Origin: an uncultured Clostridium sp.
Lineage (GTDB): Bacteria > Bacillota > Clostridia > Lachnospirales > Lachnospiraceae
DNA: 54,455 nucleotides
Direction: 5' to 3'
NCBI GenBank assembly: GCA_902496665.1
Contig: CABVBU010000021.1
Coordinates: 1 to 54,455 of the forward strand
How positions within the stretch are numbered: position 1 is the stretch's first letter; each line of letters starts with the position of its first letter. The position numbers and the translations under genes were made by a program. The notes beneath the pieces are model-generated. The model saw only the letters and a program-made list of their open reading frames with translations. It did no database searches and was not told the DNA's origin. Shown piece by piece: positions 16,530 through 24,691 of the stretch.

Positions 16530-18326
16530 TTAGTATGCCAATGCCTTATACTCACGTCTCGGATCAGCACCAGCCTGGAACATTCCTGTTTCCGGATCAA
16601 GATAGATAGCAGCTACTCCGCCAAGAGATGTATTATAATCACCCTTGTTATCCATTGTATATCCGCTCTCTTCAAATTTTTTAACAACTTCCGGATCAAG
16701 ACGGTCTGCTTCAACGGTCATTTTAGAATATGGCTTTGAACGGGTTGTAATGATTCCTCTCGGAGCATTGATCGCCTGCTGAATATTCATATCAAACAGA
16801 AGTACATTGTTTAATACAGTGATGATTGCCGGTGGGATTGCAAGGCTTCCCGGGGATCCGATTGCCATTACAGGCTGGTCATCTTTCAGAACAATTGTCG
16901 GTGCCATTGTGGAGCGAACTCTCTTCCCTCCGATTACAAAGTCAGGATCATCCGATTTCTCAGGATCATGTGTCATATTGCTGACATGGCTGTTTAAGAA
17001 GAAGCCTGTTCCTTCCGGCATGAAGCTGCAGCCCCATGCATTTCCAAGGGTGTTGGTTGTAGATACGATATTACCCTCCTGGTCAATTACAGAAATATGA
17101 GAAGTATGCTTGCTCTCCTCCGCGGTAGATTCGATTTTTGTGCTTACCAGATCTCCCTTCGGCGGCTGCTCGTCGATATACTGGGAAACTCCGTCCTTCG
17201 GCATGCAGTCAAGACGGGACTTCGCATATTCTTTAGAGATCATTTTATCGATCGGAAGATCGAAGAAGGCCGGATCGCCAAGGCAGGTGTATGCATCACG
17301 CCAGCCGATACGCATTGCCTCATTCATGGTAAGTAAATAGTCATAGCTGTTATGTCCCATAGACTTAAGATCATAGTTCTCAAGAATATTTAATGTCTCA
17401 AGAAGCATGTTTCCGCCGTTAGACGGGGCAGACACAGTGACAACTTCGTATCCATTGTAAGTTGTAGAGATCGGTTCTCTTTCTACCGATGTATAGTTTG
17501 CCATATCTTCCATTGTGATCAGGCTGCCGTTTGCCTGAAGACTGTCTACGATCTGCTGTGCTAATTCACCCTTGTAGAACTCATCGATTCCACCGTCTGC
17601 AATCTTCTGAAGCGTTTCTGCTAAAGGCTCATTTACAATCGTATCGCCCTCAGTATATGGGAATCCGTCTGTAGTATAAATGGAGGCACCCGTCTCCGTA
17701 CTCATAATATGCTCATACCCATCATTCAACGCATTGCCGAGTGTTTTATTAACTACATAACCGTTCTTTGCCAATTCGATGACAGGTTCCAGAACCTCTG
17801 CCGGGGTCATTGTTCCGTACTTTTCAAGTGCAGTCAAAAGACCATGTACCTGCGACGGAACTGCCGCGTTCTTTGCAGTATATTTATCGTTTTCTTTGTC
17901 GTACCAGCCCGGTGTGATATCGCCCGGAACTGTCTCCAGATATTCCAGCGTTGTGCATTTCTTCTGATCTGCTAAATAGATTGTCATCAGACCTGCACCA
18001 CCGATTCCACTGTACTGAGGTTCTACAACGCCGATTGCAAACGCCGTTGCTACCGCAGCATCAATCGCATTTCCACCCTTTTTCAGGATATCCAGCCCGA
18101 TCTGTGACGCATACTCGCTTGAGCTTGTGACTCCTCCATGAGAACCAATTGCACCGTTGTTGAACTCATCGCCTTCCAACGTTTCCGCCGCTGCTGCTGT
18201 TGTTTCTGCTGCAGCTGCTGTTGTCTCCGCCGGTGCCGCCGTTGTTTCTGCTGTTTTTGATGTTCCGCAGGCAGCAAGAGATAACACCATCGAAGTTGCC
18301 AACAACATAGATACGATTTTCTTCAT
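16530..18326 (-). CDS. Gamma-glutamyltransferase-like lipoprotein, copy 2 (altered donor site)
   Basis: The 598-residue precursor is the first gene of the PGA operon, with AAGGAGG before its ATG. Lipobox LAAC gives Cys20, followed by three ETTAAAA-type linker repeats. The nucleophile is kept (Thr408 in KHTSHISVID), as is the GSPGS loop (490-494). However, the residues that hold the donor amino acid differ from E. coli and from copy 1: the Arg of FREKAP is Leu130 here, the Asp of NDFS is Asn450, and Ser-Ser-Met is Ser472-Thr473-Met. It may prefer polymer over glutathione-like donors, as CapD of B. anthracis does when it releases and anchors the PGA capsule. That comparison is an inference. Confidence 0.88.
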   Translation of the reverse strand: MKKIVSMLLATSMVLSLAACGTSKTAETTAAPAETTAAAAETTAAAAETLEGDEFNNGAIGSHGGVTSSSEYASQIGLDILKKGGNAIDAAVATAFAIGVVEPQYSGIGGAGLMTIYLADQKKCTTLEYLETVPGDITPGWYDKENDKYTAKNAAVPSQVHGLLTALEKYGTMTPAEVLEPVIELAKNGYVVNKTLGNALNDGYEHIMSTETGASIYTTDGFPYTEGDTIVNEPLAETLQKIADGGIDEFYKGELAQQIVDSLQANGSLITMEDMANYTSVEREPISTTYNGYEVVTVSAPSNGGNMLLETLNILENYDLKSMGHNSYDYLLTMNEAMRIGWRDAYTCLGDPAFFDLPIDKMISKEYAKSRLDCMPKDGVSQYIDEQPPKGDLVSTKIESTAEESKHTSHISVIDQEGNIVSTTNTLGNAWGCSFMPEGTGFFLNSHVSNMTHDPEKSDDPDFVIGGKRVRSTMAPTIVLKDDQPVMAIGSPGSLAIPPAIITVLNNVLLFDMNIQQAINAPRGIITTRSKPYSKMTVEADRLDPEVVKKFEESGYTMDNKGDYNTSLGGVAAIYLDPETGMFQAGADPRREYKALAY

Positions 18327-18444
18327 ACTTGTTTCCTCCTTTTATATTTTTGATGGTTTCATATTATCATATATATTTTAACTTTTCAGAGAGAAATAAG
18401 AGAATAACTTTCTTTTGTTCAGATTTTCAGTTAAATCATAAAAA
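18327..18444 (-). promoter_or_regulatory. Upstream region of the PGA operon
   Basis: This AT-rich 118-nt stretch must hold the operon promoter. A weak -10-like GATAAT lies inside TATATATGATAATATG about 35 nt before the start codon, with CTGAAA 15 nt further up. Short repeats (two CTGAAAA, GAAAGTT and GAAAAGTT about 25 nt apart) could bind the response regulator. No box is strong enough to assign firmly. Confidence 0.3.
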
Positions 18445-18483
18445 GCACCTGCCTCCTGTCATATTCTGACAAGAAGCAGGTGC
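18445..18483 (-). terminator. Terminator of the altronate operon
   Basis: Arms GCACCTGCCTCCTGTCA and TGACAAGAAGCAGGTGC pair over about 15 bases with a five-base loop. On the minus strand the stem is followed by TTTTTATG. It lies 38 nt after the uxaA stop codon. Confidence 0.85.
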
Positions 18484-18520
18484 TCTCATAAGGGAAACAT
18501 AAAAAATTGTGAAGCTGTTA

Positions 18521-19999
18521 TTACAGCACAACACCGTCTTTAAAAATGGAGATCTCGCGGAAGCCTTTCTCCTCGGCTTTTGTCTGTTTTCCGCCGGCAA
18601 CCTCGATCACGAGTTCAAGAAGTCTCTTTGCAGCGTCATCGATGGTCTCACCGTCAGCAATCGGACCGGCATCGAAGTCGATCCAGCCTTTCTTTCTCTC
18701 TGCAAGCTGGCTGTTTGTCGCCAGTTTTAAGGTCGGAGCCGGTGCACCAAACGGTGTTCCGCGTCCTGTTGTGAACAGGATCATATGCGCTCCGGCAGCC
18801 GTCATGGCTGTTGCGGATACCAGGTCATTTCCCGGTCCGTAAAGCATATTAAGTCCCTTTGTAACAACCGGATCACCGTAGCCGATAACATCCATGATCG
18901 GAGCTGTACCGCCCTTCTGAACGCATCCGCAGGATTTATCCTCAAGGGTGGTGATACCGCCCTGCTTGTTACCCGGGCTCGGATTATCATAAACCACCTC
19001 GTGATGGCTGATAAAGTAGTTCTTGAAGCCGTTGATCATGTTGACCGCTTTGTCGAATACTTCTTTATTGACACAGCGGTTCATTAAGAAACCTTCTGCG
19101 CCAAACATCTCCGGAACCTCTGTAAGCACAGTAGAACCGCCTCTGGCTGCCATCATGTCGCTGAAACGTCCGACAGTCGGGTTTGCAGTGATGCCGGAAA
19201 GTCCGTCGGAGCCTCCGCACTTCATGCCGACAACAAGCTCGCTGACCGGAATCGGCTCTCTCTCAAACTGCGCCGCGTATGCGGAACATTCCTCAAGAAG
19301 CTTTCTTCCCGCCTCAAACTCGTCATCCACTTCCTGGCAGGTCAGGAATTTTACGCGGTCATGGTCATAATCGCCAAGCTCTTCAAGGAACTGCTCGTGG
19401 GTCAGGTTCTCACAGCCAAGTCCTAATACGAGAACAGCGGCTGCGTTCGGATGGCGGACAAGGGCTGCAAGAAGCTTTCTTGTCTGTGCATGATCTGCGC
19501 CTGTCTGGCTGCAACCGAACGGATGCGGGAATGTATAGAGTCCGTCAATGGTGCCTTTTACAAGGTCCTGATTATCGCGGACCATTTTCTTTGCGATATC
19601 ATTGACACAGCCAACGGTCGGAATGATCCAGATCTCATTGCGGATCGCCGCGCGGCCGTCTTTTCTGCGGAATCCCATAAAGGTCTCCGGCTCTACTTTT
19701 TCCGGGAAGTCGAGGGACGGAGTATAGGTATACTCCATCTCTCCTTCCAGATTTGTCTTCACGTTATGGGTGTGCATCCATGCACCAGCCTCTGCGTCTG
19801 CTGCCGCGTGACCGATGGCAAAGCCGTATTTGACGATATTCTCACCGTTTTTGATCGGTTTTAACGCGATCTTGTGGCCCTGTGGGATGTCCTCAAGCGC
19901 TGTGACTGTGATGCCGCCTGCAGTCACCTCCTCACCCTTTTTGATCGGGTGAAGAGCGACCGCTACATTATCCAGTCTGGAAATCTGAATTACTTTCAT
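18521..19999 (-). CDS. uxaA: Altronate dehydratase UxaA
   Basis: The 492-residue enzyme matches full-length UxaA: an N-terminal SAF domain (about 1-95) followed by the large catalytic domain. It removes water from D-altronate to give 2-keto-3-deoxy-D-gluconate in the cytosol, using iron. Conserved stretches include GFRRKDGRAAIRNEIWIIPTV, HPFGCSQTGADH, GMKCGGSDGLSG and CGCVQKGGTAPI, with cysteines suited to metal binding. The ATG has no clear ribosome binding site and lies seven bases after uxaB, so translation probably depends on coupling. It is the last gene of the operon, ending at a strong terminator. Confidence 0.95.
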   Translation of the reverse strand: MKVIQISRLDNVAVALHPIKKGEEVTAGGITVTALEDIPQGHKIALKPIKNGENIVKYGFAIGHAAADAEAGAWMHTHNVKTNLEGEMEYTYTPSLDFPEKVEPETFMGFRRKDGRAAIRNEIWIIPTVGCVNDIAKKMVRDNQDLVKGTIDGLYTFPHPFGCSQTGADHAQTRKLLAALVRHPNAAAVLVLGLGCENLTHEQFLEELGDYDHDRVKFLTCQEVDDEFEAGRKLLEECSAYAAQFEREPIPVSELVVGMKCGGSDGLSGITANPTVGRFSDMMAARGGSTVLTEVPEMFGAEGFLMNRCVNKEVFDKAVNMINGFKNYFISHHEVVYDNPSPGNKQGGITTLEDKSCGCVQKGGTAPIMDVIGYGDPVVTKGLNMLYGPGNDLVSATAMTAAGAHMILFTTGRGTPFGAPAPTLKLATNSQLAERKKGWIDFDAGPIADGETIDDAAKRLLELVIEVAGGKQTKAEEKGFREISIFKDGVVL

Positions 20000-20006
20000 A
20001 TGTTAA

Positions 20007-21506
20007 TTAAAGGCAGCTTGCAAATGCAGCCTTTGCTCCTTCCGTGCGAATCTTCTTAAGGTCAGCGACAACTTTCTCCTCAAGACCAGCGATCTTTGTA
20101 AGATCCTGATCCCACATCTTCTCGTTTGTGAGAACTGCGTTTACAAGAGCCTCTGCGGAGTCATCCTTGTGCGCATAGTAGAACTCAAGTGCCCATCTGT
20201 CATCGCTTACCGTGTACTCGTTGCCGGCCGGACGCTTGCAAACGAGACCTGCGTCTGTCAGAGCCTGGATGTCGTTGCTGTAGAATGCGATGTATGCAGC
20301 TAAGGACATGGTCAGGCACTCCGGAAGTTTGCCTGTCTCTTTGATGTACTCAAGGAAGGACGGCATATTTCTTGCTTTCCACTTAGATGTGGAGTTTAAG
20401 GAGATGCTCATTAACTCATGGTCAACGAACGGGTTGTTGAAACGATCCTGTACTGCGGAAGCGAACTGCATTAAGTCGTTCTTGTCAAGCGGAAGTGTCG
20501 GGATAACCTCATCGTAGAGCATCTTGTTCATGAAGCCCTTGATGACCTCGTCGTGCATGCAGTCACGAACGATGTTCTCGCCTGCAAGGTAAGCGCCGAG
20601 AACGAAACCTGTGTGAGCGCCGTTTAAGATTCTAACTTTTCTCTTCTTGTACGGGCTCATATCCGGTGTTACGAATACTTTGTCGAGAAGTCCTGCTTTC
20701 TTGAACGGAAGAATATCGTTTAACTTCTCATCGCCCTCGATAACCCAGACGCCGAACACTTCGCCGACATCGGTAAGCGGGTCAGCGTAGCCGTTCTTCT
20801 GCTCAAGCTCAGCAACTTCGTTTGCGTCTTTGATGCGGCCCGGAACGATACGGTCTACTAAGGAACCACAGAATGTGCAGTCTTCGTTTACGTACTTCTT
20901 GAAGCCGTCCTCAAGTCCCCACTGCTCGATGTACTGGTTTACGCACTTTAAGAGCTCTTTACCGTTGTTGTCGATCAGTTCGCAGGCAAGCATGATGATA
21001 CCTTTCTTTCCTGCTTTATAACGATGATAGAGAACCTGTGTTAATTTTGCCGGGAAGCTGGACGGCGGGCAGTCATCCTGTTTGCAGGACGGATCGTACT
21101 GGATACCAGCCTCTGTTGTGTTGGAAACGATGATCTCAAGGTCGTCGCTTGCAGCAACTTCCATCATTTTCTCGTAATCTTCTTTTTCATACGGATTTAA
21201 GCAGCGGTTTACGCTGGAGATGACTCTCTTTGCGTCTACCTTCTGTCCGTTCTCGCTTCCGCGAAGGTACAGTGTGTAGAGACCTTCCTGCTCGTTGATC
21301 ATCTTCGCGAGACCCGGAGCGATCGGCTGTACCAGACAGCATTTTCCGTTCCAGCCTGCTTTCTCATTTGCAAGGTCGAACCAGTAATCTACGAAAGCAC
21401 GAAGGAAGTTTCCCTCACCGAACTGAAGAACCTTCTCCGGTGCGTCCTTTAATACATATCCATCATAACCAGATTTTTTGAGAACATCATAATTTAAGCG
21501 TTCCAT
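20007..21506 (-). CDS. uxaB: Tagaturonate reductase (altronate oxidoreductase) UxaB
   Basis: The 499-residue protein belongs to the mannitol dehydrogenase family. The nucleotide-binding N-terminus reads VLQFGEGNFLRAFVDYW, and RILNGAHTG near residue 290 and the C-terminal helical domain are typical of UxaB. It reduces D-tagaturonate to D-altronate with NADH. The ATG follows AAAGGAA. A terminator-like hairpin separates it from dctM upstream, so it may receive only part of the operon transcripts. No uxaC isomerase gene is present in the window. Confidence 0.94.
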   Translation of the reverse strand: MERLNYDVLKKSGYDGYVLKDAPEKVLQFGEGNFLRAFVDYWFDLANEKAGWNGKCCLVQPIAPGLAKMINEQEGLYTLYLRGSENGQKVDAKRVISSVNRCLNPYEKEDYEKMMEVAASDDLEIIVSNTTEAGIQYDPSCKQDDCPPSSFPAKLTQVLYHRYKAGKKGIIMLACELIDNNGKELLKCVNQYIEQWGLEDGFKKYVNEDCTFCGSLVDRIVPGRIKDANEVAELEQKNGYADPLTDVGEVFGVWVIEGDEKLNDILPFKKAGLLDKVFVTPDMSPYKKRKVRILNGAHTGFVLGAYLAGENIVRDCMHDEVIKGFMNKMLYDEVIPTLPLDKNDLMQFASAVQDRFNNPFVDHELMSISLNSTSKWKARNMPSFLEYIKETGKLPECLTMSLAAYIAFYSNDIQALTDAGLVCKRPAGNEYTVSDDRWALEFYYAHKDDSAEALVNAVLTNEKMWDQDLTKIAGLEEKVVADLKKIRTEGAKAAFASCL

Positions 21507-21555
21507 AATAATTTCCTTTCTTCATATAAAAGAATTCATGGTATATAAATCAAAA

Positions 21556-21593
21556 CTGCCAGACGGGGCATCATACCGATCCCCATCTGGCAG
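21556..21593 (-). terminator. Hairpin between dctM and uxaB
   Basis: CTGCCAGACGGGG (21556-21568) pairs with CCCCATCTGGCAG (21581-21593) apart from one wobble. On the minus strand it is followed by TTTTGATTT. It lies ten bases after the dctM stop, inside the operon, and probably acts as a partial terminator. Confidence 0.65.
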
Positions 21594-21603
21594 CAAGTTT
21601 ACC

Positions 21604-22890
21604 CTAATAGAACAGATTTACAAGGAATGTGGTAAACGGCTCGACCCAGGTAAGGAGCATCAGATTGATCACAAGCAGAATATAGAACGGTACTGCTTCT
21701 TTGATGAATGCCGCGGTCTTACACTTTGTAATAGAGCAGGTTACGAACATCAGGGTTCCCATAGGCGGTGATAATGCGCCGATGGCGTTATTGAAGATGT
21801 AGATCATTGCGAACTGGATCTCATTGATTCCGTACTGTGCGGCGATCGGCGCAAGAAGCGGAACCAAGATGATCATGGAAGCATTACCTTCGATGAACAT
21901 ACCTACAATGAGTAAGAAGATGTTTACAACGATCAGGAAGATGTACTTGCTGTGGATGTTAGCAAGCATCCATGCTGTCAGTGCCTGCGGAATTCTCTCT
22001 TTTGTAAGGATCCAGGAGAATACGGACGCTGCGGATACGATGAGCATGATGGAAGCAGTCGTGCAGACAGTCTCCTTTAAGCCCTGGATCATATCCTTAA
22101 CATGCATCTCATGATAGATAATTCCGAGGAATGCAGCATACAGGATCGCAACTGCTCCAGCCTCGGTAGCAGTAAAGATACCGATACGGATACCACCGAT
22201 GATGATGACCGGGAGAAGCAGCGGCAGAATTGCCGGTTTTAAAGCAGCCCAGAACTTGGACCAAGTTAATTTCTCTGTTGTTAAGATACCATAACCACGT
22301 TTCTTGGAGACAACGCCGACAAGGATCATCATGGAAATGCAGAGAAGACCGCCGACACCAATACCGGAAATAAACAGCTTACCGATGGAAACGTTCGCGA
22401 TGCATCCGTAAAGGATCATTGCGATTCCCGGCGGGATCAGCGGTGTGATCATGGAGGAAGCGGCTGTTACAACACTGGAGAACTCCAGGGAGAAGCCCTT
22501 CTTTGTCATCTCCGGAACCATCATTTTGGACTCCATCGCTGCATCGGCGATGTTGGATCCGGAAAGTCCGCCCATAACGGTGGATAAAAGTACGTTTACC
22601 TGTGCGAGACCGCCAGGAAGACGTCCTGTTACAACCTCACAGAAATCCATAATTCTCTTTGTAACACCGGTATAGTTCATAAAGATACCGGCACATACGA
22701 AGAACGGGATCGCCATAAGGGAAATTTTTTCAGTACCAATGATTGCCTGCTGGGCAAAGACAACGGTATTGATTCCCGGGTTCATGACGAAGTAAATCAT
22801 AGAACCGCCGAGAACAGCAATAAATACCGGTACCTTGAAGAAAAGAAGGACCAGCATAACAATTGCGGAAATCATTAAGACATTACTCAT
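21604..22890 (-). CDS. dctM: TRAP transporter large permease DctM
   Basis: The 428-residue protein has about twelve membrane helices and typical DctM features: KVPVFIAVLGGS near the start, a PFFVCAGIFMN segment, PGGLAQVNVLLSTVMGGLSGSNIADAA, PPGIAMILYG and NAIGALSPPMGT near the C-terminus. It forms the sodium-coupled channel of a tripartite sugar-acid importer with DctQ and DctP. Its start overlaps the end of dctQ by eight bases. A substrate of uronate or aldonate type follows from the neighbouring catabolic genes. Confidence 0.95.
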   Translation of the reverse strand: MSNVLMISAIVMLVLLFFKVPVFIAVLGGSMIYFVMNPGINTVVFAQQAIIGTEKISLMAIPFFVCAGIFMNYTGVTKRIMDFCEVVTGRLPGGLAQVNVLLSTVMGGLSGSNIADAAMESKMMVPEMTKKGFSLEFSSVVTAASSMITPLIPPGIAMILYGCIANVSIGKLFISGIGVGGLLCISMMILVGVVSKKRGYGILTTEKLTWSKFWAALKPAILPLLLPVIIIGGIRIGIFTATEAGAVAILYAAFLGIIYHEMHVKDMIQGLKETVCTTASIMLIVSAASVFSWILTKERIPQALTAWMLANIHSKYIFLIVVNIFLLIVGMFIEGNASMIILVPLLAPIAAQYGINEIQFAMIYIFNNAIGALSPPMGTLMFVTCSITKCKTAAFIKEAVPFYILLVINLMLLTWVEPFTTFLVNLFY

Positions 22891-23392
22891 TGCTGCTTGC
22901 CGCCTCCTTTGCCTCAGATTTTACGCCGTGGAACAGCGCATAGAAATAACTGATGACCATATCAAAGTAGGATACGATCGCGATACCATAAACCCATGCG
23001 TATGGGATCTTTAACATACTTGTAGAACGTCCGCTCTTTAAGAATACCTGGATAAAGCCGATACTCTGAATGAACAGATATCCGATTACAATGACTACTA
23101 CGATGGAAATCAGGATTTCCATAATTTTCTGCATTGCCTTCGGCATCATATCAACGATCATCTCGATCGCAACATGGTTGCCGGAGCGGAATGCTGCGCC
23201 TGCGCCTGCGAATACGATCCAGACCATACAGGATGTCTGAACCTCCTCAAGCCATGTGAACGGTGCGTTGAAGATATATCTCCATACAACGCCGAGGAAT
23301 GTCAGGACGATCAGGATTGCAAGAATAATGGAAGCAACGATGATATCGAAGTTACCGAGGATCGCTGCAACTTTATTTTCTTTTTTCTCCAT
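22883..23392 (-). CDS. dctQ: TRAP transporter small permease DctQ
   Basis: The 169-residue protein starts at ATG 23392 behind ATAGGAGT; a longer reading would run through the hairpin between dctP and dctQ. Four membrane helices are seen with the family motif NAPFTWLEEVQTSCMVWIVFAGAG. DctQ links the binding protein to the large permease. It overlaps dctM by eight bases. Confidence 0.92.
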   Translation of the reverse strand: MEKKENKVAAILGNFDIIVASIILAILIVLTFLGVVWRYIFNAPFTWLEEVQTSCMVWIVFAGAGAAFRSGNHVAIEMIVDMMPKAMQKIMEILISIVVVIVIGYLFIQSIGFIQVFLKSGRSTSMLKIPYAWVYGIAIVSYFDMVISYFYALFHGVKSEAKEAASSNE

Positions 23393-23422
23393 AAATTTTA
23401 AGACTCCTATCAGGAAAACCAT

Positions 23423-23444
23423 CCCGGCGGAAATCTCCGCCGGG
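23423..23444 (-). terminator. Hairpin between dctP and dctQ
   Basis: A perfect 9-bp GC-rich stem (CCCGGCGGA and TCCGCCGGG) with a four-base loop lies 36 nt after the dctP stop. Only a short TTTT run follows, so it is likely a leaky terminator or an mRNA 3-prime stabiliser that leaves more dctP than dctQM message, as is common in binding-protein operons. Confidence 0.6.
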
Positions 23445-23479
23445 AGCAGTTTACTTATGCATTTTCTCTGCAAGGTGAA

Positions 23480-24580
23480 TTATTCAGCACCCATAGCCTT
23501 TCTAACTGTGTCATAGAGGCCATCGCTCCAACCGAAGTCAGCGCCCATATCATAGAATGCCTGTGCTTTCTCTTTGAATCCAGCAAGAACTTCCTCAGAC
23601 GGCTCAACAACTGTTACGCCCTCGTCTTTCATCTTCTGGAGGTACTCAGCGTCAGCAGCCTGCTGAACTTCGTTGTTGTACTCACCAGCTTCTTCAGCTG
23701 TCTCAAGTAACCATGTCTGCTGCTCTTCCGGAAGGCTGTTGAACCAGTCAGCGGATACAACCCATGTTGTGAAGTTCTTTACATGTCCATCAAGGATTAA
23801 GTATTTAGCAACCTCGTGAAGCTTTCTGCCGTACAGAGTTGCAAGCGGGTTCTCAGCACCATCGATGGTCTTTGTCTGAAGAGCCTGGTAAACATCACCC
23901 AGTGCCATACCTGTGGATGTTGCGCCAAGTACATCGAAGCCCTTGGACTGGATCTCGTTGGACGGAACACGGATCTTTAATCCCTTTAAGTCATCAACTG
24001 TGTTGACCGGAACGTTTGTAAGTGTATGTCTCTCACCGTAGATCCAGTTGGAAGCGATGATCTTTAAGCCTTTTTCTTCAAGCTTGTCACACTGCTCTTT
24101 GTACCAGTCGGAGTCAATTAATTTCCAAACCTGATCCCAGGAATCGAAGAGGAACGGTCCAAATACGATACCGAAATCCGGTACACCGTAGTCAGCGTAG
24201 AAAGCGCCATCTGCAAGTGTGCAGACATTCTCTCCGAGAAGCATGGAGTCGATTAAGGAAGACTTGTCACCGAGCTGGGAATCCGGGTAGATCTCGATTG
24301 CCATCTTGCCGCCGGATTTTTCTTTGATGATCTCCTGAGCTTTCTCCCAGCCCTGGCCAACCGGCTCAGAAATGGAGTTCTCGAAAGCGACCTGGAGAAC
24401 TGTCTCAGCATCGGAAGAACCGTTATCTGCTGCGGCTGCTGTTGTATCTGCTGCAGCAGCTGCTGTTGTCTCAGCTGCCTTTGTTGTCTCTGTTGTGGAA
24501 GAGCTGCTTCCGCAAGCGGTAAGTGTTGTTGCTGCCATAGCACCTGCCATGGTTAATGCCATAACTTTTTTGAGTTTCAT
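23480..24580 (-). CDS. dctP: TRAP transporter substrate-binding lipoprotein DctP
   Basis: The 366-residue precursor starts at ATG 24580 behind CGGAGGG. Lipobox TLTAC gives Cys23, then an Ala/Thr linker (to about 58) ties the protein to the membrane. The binding domain carries family features such as GGKMAIEIYPDSQLGD, LKGLKIRVPSNEI and DGAENPLATLY, with Arg in KIRVP expected to hold the substrate carboxylate. Ligands of this DctP group are usually hexuronates or aldonates. The gene is flanked by hairpins on both sides. Confidence 0.94.
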   Translation of the reverse strand: MKLKKVMALTMAGAMAATTLTACGSSSSTTETTKAAETTAAAAADTTAAAADNGSSDAETVLQVAFENSISEPVGQGWEKAQEIIKEKSGGKMAIEIYPDSQLGDKSSLIDSMLLGENVCTLADGAFYADYGVPDFGIVFGPFLFDSWDQVWKLIDSDWYKEQCDKLEEKGLKIIASNWIYGERHTLTNVPVNTVDDLKGLKIRVPSNEIQSKGFDVLGATSTGMALGDVYQALQTKTIDGAENPLATLYGRKLHEVAKYLILDGHVKNFTTWVVSADWFNSLPEEQQTWLLETAEEAGEYNNEVQQAADAEYLQKMKDEGVTVVEPSEEVLAGFKEKAQAFYDMGADFGWSDGLYDTVRKAMGAE

Positions 24581-24618
24581 AATGTTTCCCTCCGTTTTTG
24601 TTTTAAAAACATTTATCC

Positions 24619-24672
24619 GGTCCTCTGCCCGATCCCCATCAGGCAGAAGACCTCGCACCCCGTTTTCCGGGG
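24619..24672 (-). terminator. Two hairpins between the dehydrogenase gene and dctP
   Basis: CCCCG/CGGGG (24658-24672) lies 20 nt after the stop codon of the dehydrogenase gene. It is followed by a longer stem GGTCCTCTGCC/GGCAGAAGACC (24619-24652) with one wobble pair. No run of five or more T follows directly, so these may stabilise or partly terminate the transcript. Confidence 0.45.
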
Positions 24673-24691
24673 AAAGCTTCATGATTTTTGA

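Noticed and set aside
23423..23444. Riboswitch between dctP and dctQ
   Set aside because: A simple short stem-loop without a conserved core; a leaky terminator or RNA stabiliser explains it better.
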